Part shown: positions 6,406-12,555 of the stretch, in pieces | Numbering within the stretch: position 1 is the stretch's first letter | Layout: each line of letters begins with the position of its first letter | Position numbers and translations under genes: made by a program | NCBI GenBank assembly: GCA_025356695.1 | Contig: JANXSE010000344.1 | Coordinates: forward strand, 1-12,685 | Direction: 5' to 3' | Source: Betaproteobacteria bacterium | GTDB taxonomy: Bacteria; Pseudomonadota; Gammaproteobacteria; Burkholderiales; SG8-41 | Length of the DNA: 12,685 nt | The notes under the pieces: generated by a model | Told to the model about the DNA's origin: nothing | Database searches by the model: none | What the model saw: only the letters and a program-made list of their open reading frames with translations

Positions 6406-7355
6406 TGCGCACGCTTGCGTCGCTCGTTGCGTTCTGCGCGCTGACGAGCGGCGCGTGGGCACAGGCCTACCCGCAACGCCCGGTCCGCATCATCGTCAAC
6501 GTTACCGCCGGCGGCGGCGTTGATACGCTGGCGCGCATCGCCGCTGCGCATTACACGCAATTGTGGGGTCAACCGTTTGTCGTCGACAACCGCAGCGGCG
6601 CCGGCGGCAGCATCGGCAACGAACTGGTTGCGAAGGCCGCACCCGACGGCCACACGCTGCTGGTATCGAGTAGCACTGTAATCACCACTGCTGCGCTCAA
6701 GCCGCAGAACTACGACCCGGTGCGCGATTTTACGGCGGTGACCAAGCTCACCGCGAACCCGTACATTGTTTGTCTTACGCCATCGCTGCCGGTGAGCAGC
6801 ATCAAGGAAATGATCGCGCTCGCTAAATCAAAACCCGGCGGCATGAGCTTTGCCTCGGCCGGCATTGGCAGCATCGTGCATATGGGCGCCGAGTTGTTGA
6901 CCGTGATGGCGCACACGCCGATGACGCATGTGCCGTACAAAGGTGTTGCCGAAGCCTATCCCGCCGTTGCCTCGGGGCAGGTTGACTGGATTATCGGCAG
7001 CCCTATCTCCGCCTTGCCCTTCATCAAGGCCGGGCGCATGCGCGGCATCGCGGTGACGAGTGCAGTGCGCAGCAAAGCCATGCCCGAATTACCGACGGTC
7101 GCCGAATCGGGTCTGCCCGGGTACGACGTCGTCGCATGGTTCGGCATGCTTGCACCTGGCGGCACGCCCGCTTCAATCATTAACAAACTGCAAGCCGAAG
7201 CGAAACGTTCGCTCGCTACTCCGGAAGTCATGCGCCGCATGGAAATCGAAGGCACCGACATCGTCGGCAGCGCGCCCGCCGACTTCGCGCGTGAAGTCAA
7301 AGCCGAATACGAAAAGTGGCGCGAGCTGGTGAAGAAGACGGGGATGAAGTCGTAG
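6405..7355 (+). CDS. TctC 3: Bug-family periplasmic substrate-binding protein
   Basis: A 316-aa Bug/TctC receptor with a short clean signal peptide cut after A17-W-A19. The mature protein starts QAYPQRPVRIIVNVTAGGG with conserved Asp40, then LWGQPFVVDNRSGAGGSIG, APDGHTLLV, YDPVRDFTAV, MSFASAGIGSIVHMG, HVPYKGVAEAYPAV, LPTVAESGLPGYDVV and the C-terminal EYEKWRELVKK helix. The start is ATG 6405, chosen because it begins a proper signal peptide and overlaps the TctC 2 TGA by one base; no separate ribosome site is evident, so translation is probably coupled. The frame is open upstream inside TctC 2, but that is a shadow. Two different receptors made from one coupled transcript could widen the ligand range of a shared membrane complex or form an uptake/sensing pair (inference). 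Confidence 0.95.
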   Translation: MRTLASLVAFCALTSGAWAQAYPQRPVRIIVNVTAGGGVDTLARIAAAHYTQLWGQPFVVDNRSGAGGSIGNELVAKAAPDGHTLLVSSSTVITTAALKPQNYDPVRDFTAVTKLTANPYIVCLTPSLPVSSIKEMIALAKSKPGGMSFASAGIGSIVHMGAELLTVMAHTPMTHVPYKGVAEAYPAVASGQVDWIIGSPISALPFIKAGRMRGIAVTSAVRSKAMPELPTVAESGLPGYDVVAWFGMLAPGGTPASIINKLQAEAKRSLATPEVMRRMEIEGTDIVGSAPADFAREVKAEYEKWRELVKKTGMKS

Positions 7356-7394
7356 TTGACGAGGAATTAACGCCGGCGTGCATGGATAGCGTCC

Positions 7395-7429
7395 CCCTCA
7401 TCCCTGCCCTCTCCTTCCAGGGGTGAGGG
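7395..7429. repeat. Hairpin repeat after the VOC/TctC unit
   Basis: CCCTCATCCCTG (7395-7406) pairs with CAGGGGTGAGGG (7418-7429) with one G-T wobble and an 11-base loop. It lies 40 bases after the TctC 3 stop and resembles the CCCTCnCC...GGnGAGGG intergenic elements of proteobacteria. There is no T run, so it is more likely a repeat or an mRNA 3' stabiliser than a simple terminator. Confidence 0.6.
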
Positions 7430-7484
7430 CGAACGTTCATGATCCCCACTACCGTTGAACGAATCGCGTTGTTGAACTCAACGC

Positions 7485-7510
7485 TGGATTCCCGCCTGCG
7501 CGGGATTGAC
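7485..7510. repeat. Palindromic repeat, TGGATTCCCGC...GCGGGATTGAC type
   Basis: TCCCGC (7490-7495) and GCGGGA (7500-7505) form a tight stem around CTGC, within TGGAT and TTGAC flanks. This matches, with one change from the usual GCGGGAATGAC, a short palindrome found in many proteobacterial genomes. The remaining 7356-7530 gap shows only these two repeats and no reading frame worth calling. Confidence 0.65.
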
Positions 7511-7530
7511 GCTTCACATTACCGCGACAA

Positions 7531-7956
7531 CTACTCCGCCGAATCTTTCACCGAGACCGGCGGATCCTCAATTCCATCGCCCGCATAACGCGGAACCGCC
7601 ATCGTTGGCGCAACGCCATCACCGTTCAACATTTCATCACGTATCGCGGCGAGGTTCATGCGTGAACCAAACTTCTCGGCCGACTCATCGCGATTCGGTT
7701 TGCACACTTTGTCGGGCGACACCACATTCATCAAACGGCAATCCGCGCCGGCCAGCTTCGACACCGCGTGATCGGTGATTGTTTTACCCGAGCCGAGATA
7801 ACTCACGCCGTCGCCGGCGAGCTTGATGCGATCGAGCTGCACCGCAAGCTGAACGACCGAATTGTTGTAGCCGATCATCGCAACCAGCGGCGCGCAGGCC
7901 GGCAGGCAGGTCAGCGCGCCCAGCGCGCACAACAGTCGTATGCATTGCGTAACCAT
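7531..7956 (-). CDS. Small predicted lipoprotein of unknown function
   Basis: A 141-aa protein from ATG 7956. Its N-terminus is a lipoprotein signal ending in L18-P-A-C21, so it should be anchored to a membrane, probably the outer one. The conserved-looking part is DGVSYLGSGKTITDHAVS (about 49-66), followed by a paired-cysteine segment (Cys73, Cys85) around ADCRLMNVVSPDKVC. I recall similar segments in uncharacterised proteobacterial lipoproteins, but no function is known to me. The last 40 residues are polar and look disordered. An in-frame GTG at 7971 would add five residues; ATG 7956 is preferred because the signal peptide is complete from it, although neither has a good ribosome site. The gene stands alone and is divergent from the WYL regulator. 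Confidence 0.8.
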   Translation of the reverse strand: MVTQCIRLLCALGALTCLPACAPLVAMIGYNNSVVQLAVQLDRIKLAGDGVSYLGSGKTITDHAVSKLAGADCRLMNVVSPDKVCKPNRDESAEKFGSRMNLAAIRDEMLNGDGVAPTMAVPRYAGDGIEDPPVSVKDSAE

Positions 7957-8114
7957 CGTGATAATAGTCACAGCAAGCGCCGTGCCATCCTTTTCAATGA
8001 GTCAAATTCGCCATGCCGCACCCTTTGCGGTAGATCAAATAGCGGTTTCTCACCCCGCCACGCCGGGCGCCGCCCCGCGGTAGTGCATTGATGTTTGATT
8101 GTGGTGCGCATGGT

Positions 8115-8154
8115 GGCTCAGCGCTGGCTCACCGCTAGCTCATCGAGTGAGCTA
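8115..8154. promoter_or_regulatory. Operator-like array with 11-bp spacing upstream of WYL regulator
   Basis: Hexamers GGCTCA (8115-8120), GGCTCA (8126-8131) and AGCTCA (8137-8142) recur exactly every 11 bp, and the inverted copy TGAGCT (8148-8153) follows at the same spacing. The last two form the palindrome TAGCTCA-TCGAG-TGAGCTA (8136-8154). All sites face one side of the helix just upstream of a likely -10. A regulator, plausibly the WYL protein encoded downstream, could bind cooperatively here. Confidence 0.5.
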
Positions 8155-8160
8155 CCAAAA

Positions 8161-8169
8161 TGCTACAGT
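8161..8169 (+). promoter_or_regulatory. Possible extended -10 for the WYL gene
   Basis: TGC followed by TACAGT fits an extended -10 (4 of 6 matches) about 100 bases before the WYL start. No clear -35 is present; that position is occupied by the inverted-repeat array. Confidence 0.3.
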
Positions 8170-8179
8170 GCCCGCACTG
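8166..8179. promoter_or_regulatory. Palindrome CAGTGC-CC-GCACTG over the likely transcription start
   Basis: Six-base arms (8166-8171 and 8174-8179) flank CC. The site overlaps the proposed -10 and start point of the WYL gene, a usual place for repression. Confidence 0.4.
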
Positions 8180-8202
8180 AACCCGCGCCACCAACAACAT
8201 GC

Positions 8203-8236
8203 CCGTAGCCCGGAAGGCGCGCAGCGTATTCCGTGG
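8203..8236. repeat. Intergenic repeat of the CGTAGCCCGGA...ATTCCG type
   Basis: CGTAGCCCGGA, then GGCGCGCAGCG, then TATTCCGTGG resembles the proteobacterial repeat CGTAGCCCGGATnnnGCGCAGCGnAATCCGGG. The match is imperfect, so this copy may be decayed. It lies in the untranslated leader of the WYL gene. Confidence 0.45.
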
Positions 8237-8269
8237 AACACGCCGCAAAGGCACAGAAAGGCAGGCACC

Positions 8270-9241
8270 ATGAACAAAACCGAACGCATATTCAAAATCG
8301 AGCAACTGATCAGCGCGCGCAAGCTGCTCTCATTTCAGCAACTGCTCGACGAAACCGAAGTTTCGCCCGCCACGCTCAAGCGTGATCTTGAATATCTGCG
8401 CAGCCGCATGAAAGCGCCCATCGTCTACAACCGCGACGCCAACGGCTATCGCTTCGGCACTGACGGCACAGCACCGGCGCGCGTTGAATTTCCCGGCCTC
8501 TGGTTCAACGCTTCTGAAGCGGCTGCATTGCTTACCATGGAGCATCTGCTCGAAGAACTGCAACCCGGTTTATTGAAGCGCCACGTCGAGCCTTTGAAAG
8601 CGCGGCTCAAATCGCTGCTCGAAAGCACCGATCACTCGTACGACGAAATCCAGCAACGCGTGCGCATCCTGCATTATGGCCGTCGCGCGCCGCTCAATAA
8701 ATTTTTTGAAACCGTCGCCAATGCGCTGCTCAATCGCCGCCAGCTCGGCATCGGCTACTACGCGCGCGGCAGCAACAGCACCAGCGAACGCGTCATCTCG
8801 CCGCAACGCCTGGTGTGTTATCGCGAAACCTGGTATCTCGACGCCTGGTGCCATTTGCGCAACGACTTGCGCAGCTTCGCCCTCGACGGCGTGCGCGAAG
8901 CGGTGATCCTCGAATCGCCCGCCAAAGAAATCACCGCGCGCAAACTCGATGAAGTGCTTGCCGACGGCTACGGCATTTTTTCAGGCAAAGCCAAAGCGCA
9001 CGCCAAACTGCGCTTTACTCCCGAACGCGCGCGCTGGGTCGCCGCCGAACAATGGCACCCCAGGCAGCGTGCCATCGTCGAGGCCGACGGCGCTTATGTG
9101 CTCGAATTCCCGTACTCGGATGATCGCGAGCTCATCGGCGACATCCTGCGCCACGGTGCAGAAGTCGAAGTGCTGGCGCCGAAGGAATTGCGTGCGCGCG
9201 TGCGTGAGCAACTTGGTGCGGCGGCGCGTCGTTATGCCTGA
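8270..9241 (+). CDS. WYL-domain transcriptional regulator with N-terminal helix-turn-helix
   Basis: A 323-aa cytoplasmic DNA-binding protein. Residues 1-62 form a DeoR-type winged helix-turn-helix (ERIFKIEQLISARKLLSFQQLL, then VSPATLKRDLEYLR as recognition helix). Residues 80-135 are a helical linker. Residues 145-225 are the WYL domain with the literal W188-Y189-L190 in RETWYLDAWCHL and the RSFALDGV strand. Residues 240-320 form the C-terminal WCX-like extension (AKLRFTPERARWVAAEQW, then EVLAPKELRARVREQL). WYL domains sense ligands, in some cases nucleic acids or nucleotides, and regulate metabolism, DNA repair or defence genes. No defence genes are nearby. The start is ATG 8270, at the beginning of the HTH; the in-frame extension to 8099 is non-coding. 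The operator-like array upstream suggests autoregulation. Its target may be itself, the divergent lipoprotein or distant genes. Confidence 0.93.
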   Translation: MNKTERIFKIEQLISARKLLSFQQLLDETEVSPATLKRDLEYLRSRMKAPIVYNRDANGYRFGTDGTAPARVEFPGLWFNASEAAALLTMEHLLEELQPGLLKRHVEPLKARLKSLLESTDHSYDEIQQRVRILHYGRRAPLNKFFETVANALLNRRQLGIGYYARGSNSTSERVISPQRLVCYRETWYLDAWCHLRNDLRSFALDGVREAVILESPAKEITARKLDEVLADGYGIFSGKAKAHAKLRFTPERARWVAAEQWHPRQRAIVEADGAYVLEFPYSDDRELIGDILRHGAEVEVLAPKELRARVREQLGAAARRYA

Positions 9242-9318
9242 GGATTTTCCCCGCGCCGTTCGCTTCGCGATCGTCGTGTCGTGATTGCGTCCCGATGAAC
9301 GGGAGATGAAAAACCGAT

Positions 9319-10284
9319 CTATTGCGGCTGATAACCGATCTGCTTGACCAGCTTGGCGAACACGCCGATTTCGTTTTTGATCAGCGTGCTGAATTCTTCG
9401 GGTGTTGAGCCGATGACATCGAGGCCCTGGCTGTTGAGGCGTTCCCGGAAGTCGGGCAACTTGGTAATTCTCACGATCTCCTGCGAGAGTTTGGCGATGA
9501 TCGCCGGCGGTGTTTTAGCGGGCACCACCACGCCGTGCCATACCACCGATTCAAAGCCGGGCAGCGATTCCGCCACCGTCGGTGCGTCAGGCAGCAGCGG
9601 GCTGCGCCGCAACCCGGTCATGCCGAGCAGGCGCAGCTTGCCGCTCTTGACCAGGTTCATGCCGACGATCGGGCTGATGACGAACACCTGCACTTCGCCG
9701 GAGAGCAGCGCCTGCACCGCCTGCCCGGTGCCCTTGTAGGGAATGTTCACAGTCTTGACGTTGGCCATGTGGTTGAACATTTCCATCGCCAGCAGATTGT
9801 TCGCGCCCGAGCTCGCAAAATTGATTTCGCCGGGCCGTTTTTTCGCCAACGCAATGAACTCAGGCACCGTCTTCGCCGGGATCGAGGGGTGGATCACCAT
9901 CATGTATGCGCCCAGGGTAATTTGCGTGACAGCGTCGAAGTCGCGCAGCGGGTCGTATGGCAGTTTTTTATACACACTCGGGTTGATGGTGACCGGGGCC
10001 TGCGGTGCGAACACCAGCGTGTAGCCGTCGGGCGGCGCCTTGGCGCCGACTTCAAAGCCGACGATGCCGCCGGCGCTGCCGCGGTTTTCTACAATCACCG
10101 GCTGGCCGAAACTTTCCGTCATCTTTTGCGCCAGCAATCGCGAGATGATGTCGCTCGGGCCGCCGGGCACAAAAACGTCGATGATGCGGATCGGCCGGCT
10201 CGGGTAATTCGCCTCCGCTTCCGCGGCGCCGGCGGTTGATACCGTGCATGACAACAGCAGAAGCAGAAAAGCAATGCGTTGCAT
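9319..10284 (-). CDS. TctC 4: Bug-family periplasmic substrate-binding protein
   Basis: A 321-aa Bug/TctC receptor convergent with the WYL gene. The signal peptide has hydrophobic IAFLLLLLSCTVST and likely cleavage near A20/A21. The mature part has YPSRPIRIIDVFVPGGPSD with conserved Asp45, then FGQPVIVENRGSAGGIVG, APPDGYT, LPYDPLRDFDAV, INFASSGANN, IPYKGTGQAVQALLSGEV and APTVAESLPGFE. The start is ATG 10284, with GGGGGA about 5 bases upstream; the in-frame ATG 19 codons earlier has no signal-like character. It stands alone, without TctA/TctB. Compared with the other three receptors it has F-V-P-G-G-P before the Asp, the commoner Bug form, which suggests a different ligand set (inference). Confidence 0.95.
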   Translation of the reverse strand: MQRIAFLLLLLSCTVSTAGAAEAEANYPSRPIRIIDVFVPGGPSDIISRLLAQKMTESFGQPVIVENRGSAGGIVGFEVGAKAPPDGYTLVFAPQAPVTINPSVYKKLPYDPLRDFDAVTQITLGAYMMVIHPSIPAKTVPEFIALAKKRPGEINFASSGANNLLAMEMFNHMANVKTVNIPYKGTGQAVQALLSGEVQVFVISPIVGMNLVKSGKLRLLGMTGLRRSPLLPDAPTVAESLPGFESVVWHGVVVPAKTPPAIIAKLSQEIVRITKLPDFRERLNSQGLDVIGSTPEEFSTLIKNEIGVFAKLVKQIGYQPQ

Positions 10285-10540
10285 AAATCCCCCATTGTTT
10301 GTCTGTGAACGACCGCAATCGGCGCGACGATCGGGTGCCACGGGTAGTTGCGCCGGGCATGCCCGCCGGAATTTTTATGAGTTCTGTCCGGGTTGCGCGA
10401 GAGCATACACCAATGCGAAGCGGGGATGAGGGCGCGGGCAGGCCGCGTGCGGAACAGGCGCGCTGTCTGTAACCGTGCCGGCTTGCCCCGTACGTGGCGC
10501 GCACCCGGACGCAGCAAGCGGAACGATCTTCCTGTTGCAG

Positions 10541-10583
10541 AAACGCGAACACCCTCTCCCGTCAGGAAGAGGGCGTCGCGTTT
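10541..10583. repeat. Long imperfect hairpin, possible repeat or terminator
   Basis: AAACGCGA (10541-10548) pairs with TCGCGTTT (10576-10583), and inside it CCCTCT (10552-10557) pairs with AGAGGG (10568-10573). The element is 14 bases after the end of the small minus-strand secreted-protein gene, so it could protect or terminate that transcript. The core belongs to the CCCTCTC...GAGAGGG type of intergenic repeats. The rest of 10285-10540 shows only the palindrome GGGCATGCCC (10355-10364) and no gene. Confidence 0.6.
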
Positions 10584-10596
10584 GCCGCGGCTGCTT

Positions 10597-10914
10597 TTAC
10601 TGGTTGTCGATGATGCTGCCGATCGCGGAGCCGATCATTTGCGCGGGGCCGTAGGCCGGCATCGGCGCGCTGTAGAGCACGGGCGGCTGCATTACATAAG
10701 CGCGTTGCACGACGTAGGGGCGCTCGACCACAACAACGCGGCGGCCGTCGTAGTGATGGCGGTATCCGTAGCGGTCGTAATCGCGAAATTCATGACGGTT
10801 GTAGTCGCGATGGTCGTAGCCGCGGCCGTGATACGAATCGGCGAAGACCGGGGCTGCTGCGCTGAGCGCGATGCTGGCGACGATGGTGCCGATCAACTTT
10901 TTGCTGGTGTTCAT
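10597..10914 (-). CDS. Small secreted Tyr/His/Arg/Asp-rich protein
   Basis: A 105-aa exported protein of unknown function. Residues 1-25 form a signal peptide cut after V-F-A25. Residues 28-59 are made almost entirely of Arg (8), Tyr (7), His (5), Asp (5) and Gly (4), with no aliphatic residue. A Val/Pro-rich stretch (60-90) and a short glycine-zipper-like tail, MIGSAIGSIIDNQ, follow. The His/Asp/Tyr content would suit metal or polyanion binding at the cell envelope, but that is inference. The start is ATG 10914, with AAGGAG 7 bases upstream; an upstream in-frame ATG (10938) has no such site. The gene is monocistronic and divergent from the symporter. Similar short RcnB-like or YXWGXW-like envelope proteins are common in betaproteobacteria, but I cannot place it in a named family. 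Confidence 0.82.
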   Translation of the reverse strand: MNTSKKLIGTIVASIALSAAAPVFADSYHGRGYDHRDYNRHEFRDYDRYGYRHHYDGRRVVVVERPYVVQRAYVMQPPVLYSAPMPAYGPAQMIGSAIGSIIDNQ

Positions 10915-11057
10915 GGCGTTCTCCTTTGTTAGGTGCACGTGTATATGAACGTGTGCATGGGGTGCATTGTTTACTCATGCGGGGTTACGGTCTGCAAGCA
11001 ATTGTCAGGAGATGTATCCGGCGGAAGATCAGGATTTGACTGGAGATTTTGGTGGAA

Positions 11058-11220
11058 CGCCCATCCCCGCCCCGGTTTTCCCTTGAAGGAGAGGATGAAA
11101 AGCACAGGTATTGGCAAATTGCGGTTTTCATTTTCACGTTCAAGGCAGAGAGTCTGCGTAGCTGGCAGTGGGGGCAATTGGGATGGGGATGGGAGCCAAA
11201 AACGTGAAATGGCATGGGCG
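11058..11220. repeat. Nested inverted repeats upstream of the symporter gene
   Basis: Several arm pairs span this gap: CGCCCAT (11058-11064) with ATGGGCG (11214-11220), CCCATCCCC (11060-11068) with GGGGATGGG (11185-11193), CATTTTCACGTT (11129-11140) with AACGTGAAATG (11201-11211, one base shorter), and TGAAAA (11096-11101) with TTTTCA (11125-11130). No protein is encoded. It could be a miniature palindromic repeat or a structured leader. The whole 10915-11252 gap contains nothing else I can name. Confidence 0.45.
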
Positions 11221-11229
11221 GGTTAACAT

Positions 11230-11256
11230 ATGCCCTTGTTTAACGAGCCGATATGA
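11230..11256 (+). CDS. Possible 8-codon upstream ORF (MPLFNEPI) overlapping the symporter start
   Basis: ATG at 11230 opens a frame of eight codons whose TGA (11254-11256) overlaps the symporter ATG (11253-11255) as ATGA. The symporter has only a weak ribosome site (ACGAG), so termination of this leader peptide could deliver ribosomes to it. The leader itself lacks a strong ribosome site, so this may be chance. Confidence 0.2.
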   Translation: MPLFNEPI

Positions 11257-12494
11257 AAATTCCCTCCCTTAATACGCAGATCCTGGTTGGCGCGGTCGCG
11301 GGCATCGCCGCAGGCGCGGGGCTGGCGGCGCTCGGCAAGGCCTCGCCCGTCACCCAGAACACGCTCTACGCCGCCGGTATCGTCGGCACGCTGTTTATCG
11401 ATTTGCTGAAGATGGTGCTGGTGCCGCTGGTGTTTACCTCGATCGCGGTGGGCGTGGCGAATCTGCGCGCACACAAGCAGATGCATCGCGTGTGGATCGC
11501 AACCCTCGGATTTTTTGTGTTGTCGATGGCGATTGCGATTGTGCTGGGTTTGTCGGCGGCGAATATTTTCGAGCCGGGCAAGGGTTTGCAACTGTCGATG
11601 TTTGCTGATGCGACGGCGGCCTTCCAGGCGAAGCAATTGTCGATGACGCAGTTCATCGCGCAGTTTCTGCATTCGATTTTTGTCAACCCGGTTGCGGCGT
11701 TGGCGCAGGGCAATATTCTTGCGGTGGTTATTTTCGCGCTGATACTCGGCATTGCGCTGGTGATCGGCGGCGAGCGTTATAAAAATCTGCTGCATCTGTT
11801 GCAGGAGCTGCTGGAAATTTCGCTGATGCTGGTAGGCTGGATCATGCGCCTGGCGCCTTTCGGCATCATGGCGTTGTTGATCAATCTTGCCGCCACGCAG
11901 GATATGGCGCTGATCAAAACACTCAGCTACTTCGTGCTGGTAGTAATCGGCACCACGCTCGTGCACGGCATGATCGCACTGCCGTTGATTCTGTATCTGG
12001 TGACGGGGGTCACGCCGCTGGCGTTCTGGCGCGGCGCGCGCGAAGCGCTGATCACCGCGTTTGCGACGAGTTCGAGTTCGGCCACGCTGCCGGTGACGCT
12101 GCGCTGCGTCGAGCAGCATTTACACGTGAAGCGCGACATCGCGGGTTTTGTCGTGCCGCTGGGGGCGACCGTGAATATGGACGGCACCGCGTTATATGAA
12201 GCCGCCGCTGCACTGTTCGTCGCTAATCTGGTGGGCATTGATTTGAGCTTCGGTCAGCAGCTTGTGGTGTTCTTTACCGCCATGCTCGGCGCGATCGGCG
12301 CACCGGGCATCCCGAGTGCGGGCATGGTAACCATGATTGTCGTGCTGCAATCGGTCGGTTTGCCGCTTGAAGCGATTGCGATACTGCTGCCGATCGATCG
12401 ACTGCTCGATACTGTGCGTACCGCGGTGAATGTCGAAGACGACATGATTGCGAGCATGGTGGTGCAGAAGCTGACGATGCGCGACGGCGCATAG
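11253..12494 (+). CDS. Dicarboxylate/amino acid:cation symporter (SDF family)
   Basis: A 413-aa inner membrane transporter of the sodium:dicarboxylate symporter family (GltP/DctA/GltPh fold), full length. It imports acidic amino acids or C4-dicarboxylates with Na+ or H+. The signature elements are intact: the HP1 serine-rich tip FATSSSSATLPVTL (270-283), the TM7 motif NMDGTALY (308-315), HP2 GAIGAPGIPSAGMVT (346-360) and TM8 DRLLDTVRTAVNVEDD (382-397). Asp386, Arg389 and Asn393 correspond to GltPh Asp394, Arg397 and Asn401. The Arg fits an acidic substrate rather than a neutral amino acid. The start is ATG 11253; MKIPSLNTQILVG is a normal family N-terminus. The C-terminus is short. The neighbouring MFS gene has its own promoter-like sequence, so the symporter is probably monocistronic. 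Confidence 0.95.
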   Translation: MKIPSLNTQILVGAVAGIAAGAGLAALGKASPVTQNTLYAAGIVGTLFIDLLKMVLVPLVFTSIAVGVANLRAHKQMHRVWIATLGFFVLSMAIAIVLGLSAANIFEPGKGLQLSMFADATAAFQAKQLSMTQFIAQFLHSIFVNPVAALAQGNILAVVIFALILGIALVIGGERYKNLLHLLQELLEISLMLVGWIMRLAPFGIMALLINLAATQDMALIKTLSYFVLVVIGTTLVHGMIALPLILYLVTGVTPLAFWRGAREALITAFATSSSSATLPVTLRCVEQHLHVKRDIAGFVVPLGATVNMDGTALYEAAAALFVANLVGIDLSFGQQLVVFFTAMLGAIGAPGIPSAGMVTMIVVLQSVGLPLEAIAILLPIDRLLDTVRTAVNVEDDMIASMVVQKLTMRDGA

Positions 12495-12514
12495 TTTTTC
12501 GCCAGGGCCGCGTT

Positions 12515-12543
12515 TTTACCGGCAAGTGCCGATTCGCTATCAT
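12515..12543 (+). promoter_or_regulatory. Likely sigma70 promoter of the MFS gene
   Basis: TTTACC (12515-12520), a 17-base spacer and TATCAT (12538-12543) match the consensus at 4 of 6 and 5 of 6 positions. The spacer holds the small palindrome CGGCA-AG-TGCCG (12520-12531), a possible operator. The start point would fall near 12550, at or next to the first start codon. Confidence 0.55.
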
Positions 12544-12555
12544 TCCGCCGTGACT

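Noticed and set aside
9290..9304. TCCCG-ATGAA-CGGGA as terminator between the convergent WYL and TctC 4 genes
   Set aside because: The stem is only five pairs and is not followed by a T run in either direction.
11223..12119. A 298-residue minus-strand frame opposite the symporter
   Set aside because: The product is Gln/Arg/His-rich without any domain, typical of the antisense of a hydrophobic GC-rich membrane gene. The plus-strand symporter has all family motifs.
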